Shown here in pieces: positions 21,757-33,486 of a stretch of DNA of 64,000 bases (its first letter is position 1; each line of letters opens with the position of its first letter). The translations under genes and the position numbers were made by a program. The stretch spans positions 496,001-560,000 of the forward strand of contig JAQFVV010000232.1 in assembly GCA_028023455.1 (NCBI GenBank). The letters are read 5' to 3'. The notes beneath the pieces were generated by a model. That model saw only the letters and a list, made by a program, of their open reading frames with translations. It ran no database searches and was not told the origin of the DNA. The DNA comes from Epiperipatus broadwayi (Eukaryota; Onychophora; Udeonychophora; Euonychophora; Peripatidae).

Positions 21757-23314
21757 TGTAATGTGCCAAGGCCAAATTGGCACATGTATATAAAATAATT
21801 TTGTCGTAAAAAAATTATAAAAATAAAAAAATCTTTCGCAAAAGAGTTTGAAATAAAAGTTGAAAAATCATTGATTTAAAGTGGGAAGGGGGTTTTCTTA
21901 AAGTTAAACTGAAGGTTTTATAAAAAGGAAGTAAAGAGTTTATTATTATTGGTGAAATACAATTTAAAAGCTTTAAAAAAATATATAAATCTCTTCATTT
22001 AAATTAAAGAAGAAAAATAATCTTAAAACTAGTTTTGATGTGTAGAGTAAAATTATATATGTGCGTGCGAATGTAAAAAAAAAGTATCAGTATTAAATAT
22101 TATAAATAAATGAAAAATGTATTTAAAAAAAAAAAAACACAGTGGTGCGCTACTAATTAAAGATATGAAAACAACACGTTTTGAAATAGCTACTACTAAT
22201 TAAACAATCAATCAAAAAACACGTGACTTAGGATTAATTGCTAAAGAATTTCGACAACAGATATTTGCTGGAGGATATCAAAAGGAAAACACTTGTCGGT
22301 ATAAATACGGAGTATTTTATCGGACAAGGAATTGAGTTAAGAGTTTTTATTCAGTCTTGTTTACAGAAATGCAGTGCTGAAAATCTTATGGAAATATACG
22401 CTCTTCTTTCAGCCTTTTGTCCAACAAGATCATCAAAAACTACCTGTGAAGTAATGTCTGCATAACAACTCAGAAATCCTGTCAAACGTTCAACTGTTTT
22501 CAAGAATAAAACCAACGGATTAACATAGGATCTCTTCAATAAACGTCAAAATCTAACCGGTTAGATATACTCCATGAGGAGCAGCCAACGACAAGCAAAA
22601 ATGCTAGGTAAACATTTATTTATTATCATTTATAAGTAGTAGCCACCGCTGTAATTCGTAAACATTCAAGATTCAAATTATATGAACTCTATCATACATA
22701 AAGTGAACTATTGATAAGAGTGTTTAAGTTTCAAATGCTATTAATGCTTTATTATTATGTTTGTGAATGTGAGATAATTTAAATGTCATAGATTGTTTAT
22801 GCTTTTTTTTTTCATAAAATATGTTATAATGTGTTTATTTAAAAATATGCGTGTATTGAATTAGATTATCAAGATATTTAAACTTAATTAATGTTGATTA
22901 AAATAAATTGTCTTTGGGGTTAAACTTTGTTTGTCGGTCAATTCTTTTTATCCATTCTTTTTCTATATTTTATTACTGATTAAAATTAGACTGGGCTAGT
23001 TAAGGGAATTGTTTAGAGCGCTGGATAATGAGCCTACTGACCAAATACGTTGTTTATTCTTCTGAATAGATAGCTGGCGCCCGGAGTTTACTCCAAAACA
23101 AATAAAGTGTTTGGATAGTAGGGGTTTGAATCTAGCAGCTGAGATGGGCCATTGTTGATAGTTAAAGCTATCAATAAGATCTCCCATTTTGCTCGAATGT
23201 GCCGGTTCGTTCACGTAACCTTTATAAGATTATAAATGTATTATGAAGGAGTTTGAAACCGGCCAATACTTATATACGTTTAAGTAGGTGGTTTCAGCGG
23301 TTCGACCCGGTACA
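21757..23314 (+). repeat. LTR C (3' LTR)
   Basis: 1558 bp, TGTAATGTGCCAAGG to GACCCGGTACA, so it has TG...CA ends. Collinear with LTR A over its whole length with few indels. TATA box at 22300-22307. The segment from about 22139 to 22655 is bounded by the inverted motif CAGTGGTGCGCTACT / AGTAGCCACCGCTG, which has a hAT-like look, as if a small DNA element had once inserted into the ancestral LTR. No PBS follows, as expected for a 3' LTR. Frames at 22238-22465 and its antisense are not credible genes. Confidence 0.8.
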
Positions 23315-24534
23315 ATATATTTTCATTATAATGATGTATCATTTAAAGCTTTTTTTAATACTGATATTTTTATTTTTTGCTTTTATTACTTTTTATAATA
23401 AATTTGATGTTTATTAAAAGAATTGATAGTTGTTTTCTTTTTATATGTTCCATTATCATAATAACAACATATAATTTAAATAAATATGTTTTGAAAAATA
23501 ATTTGTAAAGAATGAAACATATTCATATTTCTTCTATATTACTTTTTCTCCCCTGAATACAGTTTATAATATTGATGTAAATTTCAAGGATGTATCTACT
23601 TCATAAAAAAAATAAATTTAGATATGTGCACACACACACATATATATATAAGTTGATAAGAATACGCCATTTATTATTTCTTGGTATATTACAATGATTT
23701 TTTAAAATTCTATCAACATATGCTGAATCCTACATATGACAAGATAACAATGGTTCCAGCTGTCATTAATATTCATCTATCCATATGTGCTCAATATTCA
23801 TTGCAAGATTAACCTAAATCATTGAAAAAAGATTTCTCTAATAAAAATGAATTTAAAACTAGAATAAAATTAAATGTATTCTAAAGATATTCAGTATATT
23901 TATTAGTTTCTGACATTCTAATATTATTACTTTCTTTTGTTATTTCATCCATCAACGTTCCTGCTGAATAAGAATTATATTCTAGTACAGTATTCACATA
24001 ATAAATAGAATATCATTTATTAAAAATTAAATGACTATATATTTTCAAGTTATTTAATGTATTTCATTTGCAAATGATTATTACTAAAGAAATATATATT
24101 TTTAGGAATAAAACAGATTTGTAATTAAAACAAAATTATGTTAGACAAATGGTCCCATAGAAGATATGATCAATTAAAGATATCCTATTATTAGAAGAGA
24201 AAAAAAATCCAAAACTTGAAATGATTTTTTTCAATTGCTTATTGTAAGAATTAATATCATATATTAATATTAACAATTACAATAGAGTTAATTTATAAAA
24301 CAATAGGGTTCTACAGTTCTTGTTTTTCATAGATAAACATGATAACTAGGTGTAGTGATTTACTAATTATGGCAAAATTCGTTATTAAAGCAATCTCACT
24401 TTATACATTATGATCAAAAGTACTTTGGAATAAAGCAGAGTATTTAATTTCATCATTCCAAACAAATTTAGAAAATATAAAAATATAATATAAAATGTCT
24501 AATATGTTAATTAATAAGTCTAATATGTTAATTA
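23315..24534. other. AT-rich DNA; short direct repeat
   Basis: No gene found. Contains a (CA)n(TA)n microsatellite at about 23629-23650. Near 24490-24530 there is a twofold repeat of a 20-bp unit containing CTAATATGTTAATTAATAAG. Upstream Penelope reverse-transcriptase sequence was looked for and not seen. Confidence 0.5.
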
Positions 24535-24949
24535 ATAAGTTATCTCCAGATTTTCAAGTAATTTTTCATTCACCTCCAAATACGAATAGATTGATTAAAA
24601 ATTCAAAATTGAATCTAATTTAACACATGTGGTTTATAGTGTCTCTTGTCCTCATAAAGATTGTTGTTCTATTTATTATGGTGAAACTAAAACCAATATT
24701 TTAAATAGAGTTTCACAGCATAAATATTTATATCATCATACTAAAACTAAATTTTTGGGTAATTCAGTGTTTGTGGAACATGAAACCAAGGCTGGACACT
24801 TATGTCAACCAGCAGAGGAAAAATTTGTGTGTACAGAGAAGAATGACATAAAGCGTAAGGTTAAAGAAGCTTGTTTTATAGCTGGTAATCCTAATGCTAT
24901 TAATAGAAAGGATTCTTGTTTTAATATTTCTAAAATATGGACAATATAA
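24535..24949 (+). pseudogene. Penelope-like element, GIY-YIG endonuclease fragment
   Basis: The C-terminal part of a Penelope-like retroelement ORF. In frame from about 24617 to the stop at 24949 is VVYSVSCPHKDCCSIYYGET, followed by an NILNRVSQHK block and a tail ending CFNISKIWTI. This is the GIY-YIG nuclease fold as found in Penelope elements: VYSVSC, then IYYGET for the YIG half, an Arg on the following helix (NR), a His-rich middle, a Glu in the VKEACFI helix, and the final x-W. The linker just before it (VIFHSPPNTNRLIKNSK) is readable in another frame, so a frameshift near 24610 separates them. The reverse transcriptase is missing: a 5'-truncated copy, typical of these elements. Domain assignment is confident; activity is excluded by truncation. 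Confidence 0.8.
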
Positions 24950-25059
24950 TATTTATTTATTTATATTGTATTTTATTTATTTATTTAGATTTAGTTTACA
25001 TCTTATTTGAGATACGCATTTTGCTTGTGAATAAGTGTTTATATTTTGTATTTGTTTTA

Positions 25060-25112
25060 TATTGAGCTATGATTATGGAGGCTTAAGTCCCCCGAAAGCG
25101 CTCAGCTTTATT
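25060..25112 (+). ncRNA. possible degenerate hammerhead ribozyme motif of the Penelope tail
   Basis: Downstream of the GIY-YIG stop. A CTATGATTA word (25067-25075) stands where CUGAUGA would be. Then comes a stem-loop, GGAGGC-TTAA-GTCCCCC (one mismatch), then CGAAA (25093-25097), and then a short stem GC-loop-GC. Order and spacing resemble type I hammerheads reported in Penelope-like elements. The first core box is damaged and stem I pairing is weak, so it is at best a dead copy. Confidence 0.3.
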
Positions 25113-25181
25113 GTTATAATTTTATGTTTAAAGCTTCAGCAACTGTGTATATAGTTCATTTTTATAGTAAATAGATTTTTG

Positions 25182-26245
25182 GGTAAAGGTTTACTTTAGC
25201 GACCACAAGATAAAAATCATATTCGCGCTCTAGTTTTCAAAATTAGAAGTAAATTATTATGCGAAAATCTTACGTATATGCTACTATATTACAATTACAT
25301 TAAAATTTATTAAAATGTAAAAAATAATAATAAAAAAATATTTACCATTTTAAAGAAATTGAAATAATTACACTAGATTAATTAAAATAATTAGTTTAAA
25401 TTATTTGAAACTTAAGAATTTAAACTATCTACATTTATAACTTAACAATTTAAACTATCTAGATTTATAGCACTTATTATAAAAAAAAAAAACATCGGCG
25501 TAAGCAAGAAAATAGTCATTGACTGGGCTAATTTTTGTCGTGAAGAGTGTGTCAAATATTTAGACACAAATCCGATGGTTCTCAGCGGAATGGATGACAA
25601 TGGGGAGCCATTAGTCGTCAAAATCGACGAAACATTATTTCCACAGAAAATACCACAGGGGGACTATATGTAGAGGGCATTGGGTCTTTGGCTGTATTGA
25701 AAGAGTGTCAAGGATGTGCTTCTTGATAGAAGTTGCGGATAGAACGGCTGGCACATTGGAGGCCCTAATCCAGCGGAACATTTTACTAGGTACTCACATA
25801 ATTTCAGATGGCTGGACTGCATACAATAATATCAGCAGACTCAGCAATGGGGTATATATGCATTCGGTTGTCTACCAGGACAACTTCGTGAATCTCGAAG
25901 ACCAAGACATACCCAGAATATTGAGAATATGTGGATGAGAGCGAAGCGTAAGCTGAAATTCCAATCTGGTACCAGCAGAGCTTTATTTTCATCGTACCTC
26001 CAAGAATTTGCCTTCCCGGTAGATATAACACTGCCGCCTTTTTCTCCAACTTCCTAGTATGCATAGGGCATAATTATGCTTAAAAAGGTAAATGCTTTTT
26101 TTTAATTATTATCTTTTACGTTTTAATTATAAATATTTACTGTAATTGTAATATAGGAGCAGATACGTAAGATTTAGAATGTTTTAGTTCTAATTTTAAA
26201 AACTAGATGGCGAATATGCTCTGGTCGCTAAAGTAAACCTTTACC
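25182..26245 (+). mobile_element. Merlin (IS1016-related) DNA transposon
   Basis: A 1064-bp element with perfect 24-bp terminal inverted repeats at 25182-25205 and 26222-26245 (GGTAAAGGTTTACTTTAGCG...). Imperfect inverted similarity continues inward to about 65 bp. It is flanked by an 8-bp target duplication with one mismatch: GATTTTTG (25174-25181) and AATTTTTG (26246-26253). The size, the 8-bp duplication and the encoded transposase all agree with the Merlin superfamily. It is inserted in the Penelope 3' flank. Confidence 0.9.
25491..26058 (+). pseudogene. Merlin transposase (DDE, ISXO2-like), frameshifted
   Basis: Three reading-frame segments together give an ISXO2-like DDE transposase core. 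Segment 1 (about 25491-25671) contains IVIDWANFCREECVKYL and VVKIDETLF, with the first catalytic Asp. Segment 2 (about 25680-25938) contains HWVFGCIERV, VADRTAGTLEAL and the second Asp in HIISDGWTAYNN, then an NFVNLED block. Segment 3 (about 25920-26058) contains TQNIENMWMRAKRKLKF with the catalytic Glu, then SYLQEFAF. So D, D and E are all preserved but at least two frameshifts and one stop break the gene. The N-terminal helix-turn-helix portion before 25491 is not readable. Likely dead, though young enough to keep perfect ends. Confidence 0.85.
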
Positions 26246-26253
26246 AATTTTTG

Positions 26254-28780
26254 TTAGTGCCTTATAATGCTATGATTCTGCATATAAAAAGTTAAAATAT
26301 ATCAGTATATTTCTATATTTTATAGCTGTAAAATAATTGACAGCTTGACATATGTTTAGTCTTAAAGTGTTTATCATGCCAAAGTATTTAAATCTTTAAT
26401 AGTTGATAGTTTAAAATAATTAGTAATGTATTTTGAAAGTTAATAGTGCTAATGTAGTTAAAGTTTAATTACTAAAATGTTTTAAAAAGCTCTTACTAAT
26501 TTTAGAATTAAAAAACAAGAGTTCAAACCCTATATTTAGGTTTGCTAATAATTAAGTTCATCATGTTTTAATTTCATCTTAATTTTAGCATAGAATATTA
26601 TAGTTAAATATTTAAATTTATTTACTCTCAAGAAATTGAGTAAAGCTAATAATAATTAAAGATAGAATTTAAAATAGTAGATAAATGAATGCTTGAATGA
26701 ATGGATAAATATAATACTTAACTGTAATATTTAATTATTTTAATGTATTATTAAAGTCTAATTTTAAACAATTTAAAATTATATTCTGAGCACCTTTTGT
26801 ATGTTAAAGTTAATGGTAAATTAATATATTAAATATTATGATATTATTTATTTTATTCTAAATGTGATATGTGGACTATTTCTATTATCTATGAGTTAAT
26901 GTTGAATGTATTGAAAATTTTAAACTTTATTTAAACTTTCCAAATACAGACAACTTGTTAATAATAACACACAAATAACAATTTGTTTGTATTTGGAAAG
27001 TTTAAAATTTAACTCAGAGATAATATACCATCATTACAAACCTTCAGACAAATATTTTATTTTATTCTGTTTAAATTTATAAATAATTATTATAACAAGA
27101 AATAATTTTGATAAAGTCTTGATAGGGAAATTGTTTTATTTTAAAAGCTAAATATTAATTAAATTTTTTGTTAGCAATCTTCCTTAGTATCTGTAATCCA
27201 TGAAGGGAAAAGGGCATAGATTTAAATGTCAATAACCAGTTTTAAAGTAGTAACCTGATCCAAGCTATAAAAATAGGTGAAATTGATACTTGCACACAAA
27301 CTACACTTCGACACTTCTAGACACTCTAGAAATAATTTTTATTTATTGCATTAGTATTTTAAACTTCAATTTTAACAAAAGTGTAATTTTACTTATTTTT
27401 ATTTTATTTTTTTAGCTTAACTTAAAGTAATGTTAGGCTAGAAGTTAAATTATCTAGGCACAACATTTAAATTTAAACTTCAAGAAACAAGAAATCTTCA
27501 TTGCAGTCAGTTTTATTAGAAAAATTAGTTAAATATTACAATGTTTAAAATTTTAACATTTAAACTTCGCATATTTACAAGCTTTGAAAAACATTATTAC
27601 CATGACAATGTACGAACTATTATCAATGTCAAAAGATATTTAAGCATCGATCTAATATTTAAATTTGTTGCAAAATACTGGGAATTATCAGCAGCAACAA
27701 TATTTTTAAAAGTCTTGAATAACTTCATGATGTTTTTACTAAAAATACTCATTTATAAACTATTATTTCATTTAATTCTTATTTATGACAAGTATATTTT
27801 ATCAATCATCTATAAAATTATTCTTATATCTGCAAGAAGAAAATCTTTAACTTCATTGTACAATATTGCTTAAATAAACAATTATTTGTGCTGTTTATAT
27901 AAAATATCTTTATGACAGCATAAATGGAATTTATTTATTATGACTGTCTTTTCCCAAAAGGGAAAAAGACATTTTCTTAGATCCTGGGCAGAGAAACTAA
28001 TTAATTCGCATTATTTGAAGTATTCATAAGAAAATTTTTAAAATATTAAAAGAAGTTAAATTAAATGGAAATATAAAATAATTTTGAAAATATATATGAA
28101 TTGAATTTAAATGAACTTTCCTGCATTAAATTATGAAAGCCTGCGTATTCTATCTCTCTCTTAGTATTGTTATGGAAACTAATGCTATAGTTTTAAAATG
28201 TGATCTTTAAAAAGTATTTCTCCTACTTAATACTATTTTATTACTGCTAATTAATATAATGTTCTTAAAGAATTAAATGTTGGATACTTGATCTTATGTA
28301 TGAAAAAACATTTTATTGCAATTTAATATTTATTGTTATTTAAACCCATGCAAAACTTATTCATGGATGGTCATGTCTTATAGTTTGCTAGCATAATTTA
28401 TTTAAAATTTTATTTAAGGATAACTGTGAAGTGCTTCTATATTTTAATTGTTATATTTGCTGTCCACAGAACTTTTATTGCCTAATAGACTATTCCTGTT
28501 AATGGTGGAAGAAAGGACTTTATTTATTTTGAATGATAAAAGGGTTAATGTTTTATTTATGTTTATGATTTTGCATACAATGTTTTTATTTCCAATGTAT
28601 TTTACCTATTTTATATGCTATTTTTAAAAATGATTTTCAATTAAAATTTTCAGAATATCAATGTATGATAATGGCATATTTTAATATAGTATGTGTTCCC
28701 TTTTTCATATGAAATGTATTTATATAAGGTTTATTATTAGGCTGAATGCAGTGTAAGTATATATATGTTTCTATTATTTT
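26254..28780. other. AT-rich intronic DNA with one hairpin
   Basis: No gene. A 23-bp inverted repeat with one mismatch (26931-26953 and 26983-27005, core AAACTTTCCAAATACA) lies in a stretch of about 200 bp (26860-27060) that is weakly repeated at 35330-35530. The ORF at 27541-27873 is AT-driven and not credible. Confidence 0.5.
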
Positions 28781-29464
28781 ATTTTATTGCTTGTTTATCA
28801 TCTTTCAAATCCATTATAGTATTTTTGCTTAAGTTGTAGTTTTAGCCTCTCTTCATTTAGGAATGTTTATTTTTCCAGTATTGTTAGACTGTGGCTTAGG
28901 CTCTCTCACCAGTTTATTGAAATATTTTGTATGAATTTTATTGATCTTATTGTATCCAAAGCACATGATGCTTTATTAAAGCAATCCTATTTAATATTTT
29001 TGTCCTTGATGTGCATTGTCATCATTTCTTGATTAATGATAAAGTCCTAGATCATTTCATTATTGTCCTCAAAGGCAGGTGCACCTATTTATGACCTATG
29101 TCATCATATTGGTTTTGCCTTCCATTTTATTGCTTGTTTATCATCTTTCAAATCCATTATAGTATTTTTGCTTAAGTTGTAGTTTTAGCCTCTCTTCATT
29201 TAGGAATGTTTATTTTTCCAGTATTGTTAGACTGTGGCTTAGGCTCTCTCACCAGTTTATTGAAATATTTTGTATGAATTTTATTGATCTTATTGTATCC
29301 AAAGCACATGATGCTTTATTAAAGCAATCCTATTTAATATTTTTGTCCCTGATGTGCATTGTCATCATTTCTTGATTAATGATAAAGTCCTAGATCATTT
29401 CATTATTGTCCTCAAAGGCAGGTGCACCTATTTATGACCTATGTCATCATATTGGTTTTGCCTT
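28781..29464. repeat. 343-bp tandem duplication, two near-identical units
   Basis: Unit 1 is 28781-29123 and unit 2 is 29124-29464. Both begin ATTTTATTGCTTGTTTATC and end GGTTTTGCCTT. By eye they differ by a single base (GTCCTTGATG versus GTCCCTGATG). Such high identity means a recent duplication or an assembly artefact. The minus strand is partly open but broken by stops, and no family was recognised. Confidence 0.85.
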
Positions 29465-32400
29465 TCTCAGTTGTCTCAATATAAATCTAGTTTCTTGTTG
29501 GTAATGTATTTTGTAAAGCATGTGTAAGTTGTTTTTATCAAGGTTTTGAGGAATGCCACCCTTATCTCTTGCAGCATTCTTGGTTTTAGATGTGAATTAT
29601 ATAGTTGATATGAAGGTAATGTCTTTTAAACTTTGCTGAGTCAGGACATAAATACGATAATTAACATAAAAATTTTAAATTGGATCTTAGGCATAAATAG
29701 ACATTATACATATCTCATCACTTCGTCGCTGGATTGGTTGGCTTTTATTATAAATAATGTTAAATGTTCATAAAAAGGACACGATTCATAAGGACACTAT
29801 TATTGTGAGAATGCTTTAATATGTGTGAACTGTTGAAAATTTAAAGTAATACAAAGTTTATTTTGACCTCCTAGATAATTTTTACCCAGACCAATTTATT
29901 TATTTTTCATAAATCCAGTTGTAATTTTAACATTCTGATATATTTTTGAAAAAAAGTAATATTTGTGAAAGTCATTGGCTTTGTGGACTTAAAGGATATG
30001 TCATATTTGTTTTTATTATTAAGAAATTTCTTATAGTCATTTTTCCACATCATCCACTCATTAATCAGAAATCCAAATAATAATAAAAGTATTACAAATT
30101 ATCTTAAGAATTTTTTTGTCAGAGTACATGAACAATGAAATTAAAATGAGTCACTTTATAGAATATTTAGTATTAGAATTACATCTGAAAAAGATGTGTT
30201 TTGCTTAATAAAAATTATAATTGCATATTATTATTCAAGATCACTTCAGCCAATTTTGTTTGCTTATTAAAAGATCACTATGTTTATTTATTTTAAAATT
30301 ATTTTCTTATAAATATTAAATCATATTTGTTGTTTCATAATAAATTTAAATTATGAAAGGACTTAGTCCAAATATAAAAGATATTTGAGTAGATTTATTC
30401 TATGGTATTTAGAATGGCTATAAAATCCCTTATCCATTCTTAATATCTGAATGTCATTTTAGGATTTTGTTATCTTAAGAATTCTAAAATAAGAGATCAT
30501 ATTATGCTTTATTTTAAATTAATAATATTATTATTTTGATAAGACATTAACCTAGGGGTAAGTGTATGCTTATTTATTTACTAGGTTTTATTCTCTGTTG
30601 AATAGATATTAAAAGTAAAAAAAAAAAAAATTTATGATTAAAATCAATCATATTACCCTGAGATACCATAAATTATTTCACAAACCATCTTAATTAAAGA
30701 TTATTTTGCTAAAGAAGCTATTTTTGAAGGTGATAATCTTTGGTGACAAAGATTTAAGGAACACTTTCAAATTTTATAAGATTAAATATAATGTTTCATC
30801 TGATCATAGCAATGAGATACTTGAGATAGATAAGATGTTTGTAAGAGTATTTTAAATGTAACCTCAAAGGCATATACTTGCAAATACAAAGAATTTGTAC
30901 TTGTACTAGAGTAAATAGAGAGTTCTCCTCTCAAATTATTAGTTACCTCTGTATCTCTTGTTATTGTAGCATATGGCATTTATATTTCATAAACCCACTG
31001 ACCTTAGCTAACATCAATATTTTTGGCTTATATACCTTACTTAACTTATTATCGGTTAGCCTTGGCGATTTTCTTATTCACGGCATTTTTCTTTCATTCT
31101 TTCTTAAGGTTACAATTTTCGTGGTATCATTTCTTTCAGGTTATAATATATATATATATAATTTCAATATCACAATAATTACATTCTTAAAAAAATGGAA
31201 GTTAATTACAAGAAACTATTTGTTTACTATCAAACTTATTTTTATTTCAATTAGTCATTTAAATAAAATCTTTAAAATGTTTTTGTAAAATTGTAAAATT
31301 ATTATGCAACATTTTATTATCTACAATTAGAATTTATAAAAATTAATCATAATGTATATGTGTGTATATATATAATGAAACAGTCTAGTTTGATGAATAA
31401 TAATTATTTTTATTTATAAATTATATAATTGGTAATGTTATAGCAAAGAAGAGCTAAAATTTATTATATATAAAATTATGTAATTGTATTTATATATATT
31501 CTTTTTTAACATATCAATTTTAAGTCAGTCAAAGATGTGAGAAGTAATTAAATATGAATATTATTGGAAGGAAATTTAGGTTCCAATTTTGGTTTAATTT
31601 ATTGTTATTTTAAGTAAAAGTAAATTCTCTTTATATTATATCTTGATTTTATCTGTTTATAAAAGTCAATATACTTGAATTAATTAAAAGTTTATTTTAA
31701 TTCTTCTATTTACCACATTATTATTATTTTTTTTTGTTATTAATAGATTGTATCTTACTTTGATTTTAAAAAAAAGGAGATAGAAATATGAAAAACATGG
31801 CCCAATTTTGTAATTAATATTCTGGGAAATTTAAACAAAGCATACACATAAAAAAATTGTATTTTGATTCATTCTTATTTTGATTTCTTTTTTTGAGAAA
31901 AGTTAGAAAGAATTATTTAACTGTCAATCATCTAGGGTAGTCAGAAAGTCCTAAAAAAAATCTGTATGAATATTCTAAGCCAATACTTATTAATACAGTT
32001 TTAAATATAGTTTCTTCAAATATGCACAGCTAAACTTTCTAACACTATATTAATTGCTTGATTAATTCCAGAATTGACTTTCTCCCACTGTGAATTGTAT
32101 GCCCAGATATCAATAAGTAATGTCATTAATATGCCTGGATACTGAAATAAATTTTAATCAATATTTCAAATGAATAGTTCAATTGGTTATAAAAGAATAC
32201 TTAAGATATATGATATAATGGATCAATACTTTAAAATAATTGTTCCAAGTTAAATTTTTACCTGTAATTTAATTATATATCCCAGAAATAAGGTTTCTTT
32301 ATTCATTCAGATATTTTGTTCAGGGGTCAAGCAGGAAAATGTATTAAAAATACTGCCATTTATTTAAATAAAATAGAAATCATTCAGAAGTAACTAAAGA

Positions 32401-32889
32401 TAGTAATAATTAAAATAATAATCCTATTTAAATTTAATAAAATTATTATGTCTTCCTAATTTTGTTAAACTTTATAAGCGCAAACATATTTTTTAAGTAG
32501 CAATGGAAAAGAGTATCTTTACTTTTAAATACTAAAATAGACATTAATTTTAATTAATTTTCATATTAATAATATGACAGACCATCCCAAATACAATAAT
32601 AAAATAACCTTGTTTGGATAAAGTTTAAGATATTTAACACATTAAGATAATATTTAAGTTCACTATTTGAAATTTGTTCATGCTGGTAAGTAAAAAGAAA
32701 TCATTTCAAAAGTTAAAAAGCTGTATGGATGCCATTACTGTACATTCCTTAATTGTAAAAACCACTACTATTTTATTTTACAACAATACCATTGGATATC
32801 TTTATTGTAAATAATTTGCTATGTATCTTATTATATATTTATTTTAAGTCTTTAATAACCACTTTGCTAAACCAATAAACATCACAACT
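29465..32889. other. AT-rich intronic DNA
   Basis: No gene or RNA gene found. The ORF at 30878-31288 is hydrophobic and AT-driven, with no domain. Short (TA)n runs near 31147 and 31360. Confidence 0.5.
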
Positions 32890-33486
32890 CTCCATACAGT
32901 ATGGCCACTCAGTGCAAGCCAGAGTAATCAATGGATGCCAGAAGGATTGTGCATAAAATCCCCATCTAATGCTTAAACATCCAATATCCCCAGACTAGTT
33001 TCTAGCTTGTGGCCTTCATCAATGAGAAGCCTTGGATCTAAGAGAGCACTGCACCTAGATCTTAGGATCTAATGCAATCCTCCAGCAGCCACCTTTTATC
33101 TCTACTTAACTACAAAACTATGAGTCTTAAATTCAAAATGCAATAATATTTTCAATCCAAACTCAATAGTGGCTATTAAAGAACCAAAAACACAAAAATG
33201 TATAGGTATATAAGCTACTGAGCTTGGATTAAAAATATTAGTGTTTTCAATTTAAGACTCGTAGTTTTGTAGTTAGAGATAAAAGGTCACTGCTGGAGGG
33301 TTGCATTAGATCCTAAGATCTAGGTGCAATGCTCTCAGATCCAAGGCTCCTCACTGATGAAGGCCACAAGCCAGAAACTAGTCAGGGGATATTGGATGAG
33401 TAGGCACTAGATGGGAATTTTATGCACAAGTCTTCTGGCATCCATTGATCACTCTGGCTTGCACTGAGTGGCAATACTGTAAGGAG
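32890..33486. mobile_element. foldback / hairpin MITE, ~597 bp
   Basis: Left arm 32890-33170 and right arm 33211-33486 are inverted copies. They begin CTCCATACAGTATGGCCACT and end with the inverse of CTCCTTACAGTATTGCCACT. Similarity continues through blocks such as AGCCTTGGATCT and CACCTAGATCTTAGGATCTA, with a loop of about 40 bp. There is no ORF and no obvious target duplication. The arms are unrelated to those of the hairpin at 6532-7008. Confidence 0.82.

Larger units (their letters stand above)
17668..23314 (+). mobile_element. non-autonomous LTR retrotransposon (5' LTR half, small ORFs, PPT, 3' LTR)
   Basis: Order: partial 5' LTR (17668-18978), PBS-like site (18983), coiled-coil gag-like ORF (19390-19857), overlapping basic ORF (19853-20143), two further small ORFs (20610-20807, 20825-20971), a noncoding 3' region, PPT (21748-21756) and 3' LTR (21757-23314). 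The internal region is only 2.8 kb. It contains no protease, reverse transcriptase or integrase that I can detect, so the element would need proteins in trans. The two LTRs belong to different subfamilies and the 5' LTR lacks its first part. The unit may therefore be a recombinant rather than a single clean insertion. Confidence 0.68.

Noticed and set aside
27541-27873. 110-residue ORF
   Set aside because: Composed almost wholly of codons favoured by AT-rich noncoding DNA (Ile, Leu, Phe, Lys); no domain, no conserved neighbour, no splice context.
28781-29464. CRISPR-like or satellite array
   Set aside because: Only two long units with no spacers; it is a simple tandem duplication. No CRISPR array exists anywhere in the window, consistent with nuclear animal DNA.
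30878-31288. 136-residue hydrophobic ORF with possible membrane segments
   Set aside because: Runs through a TA microsatellite and T-rich sequence. Hydrophobicity follows from base composition. It is antisense to the host intron with no supporting motif.
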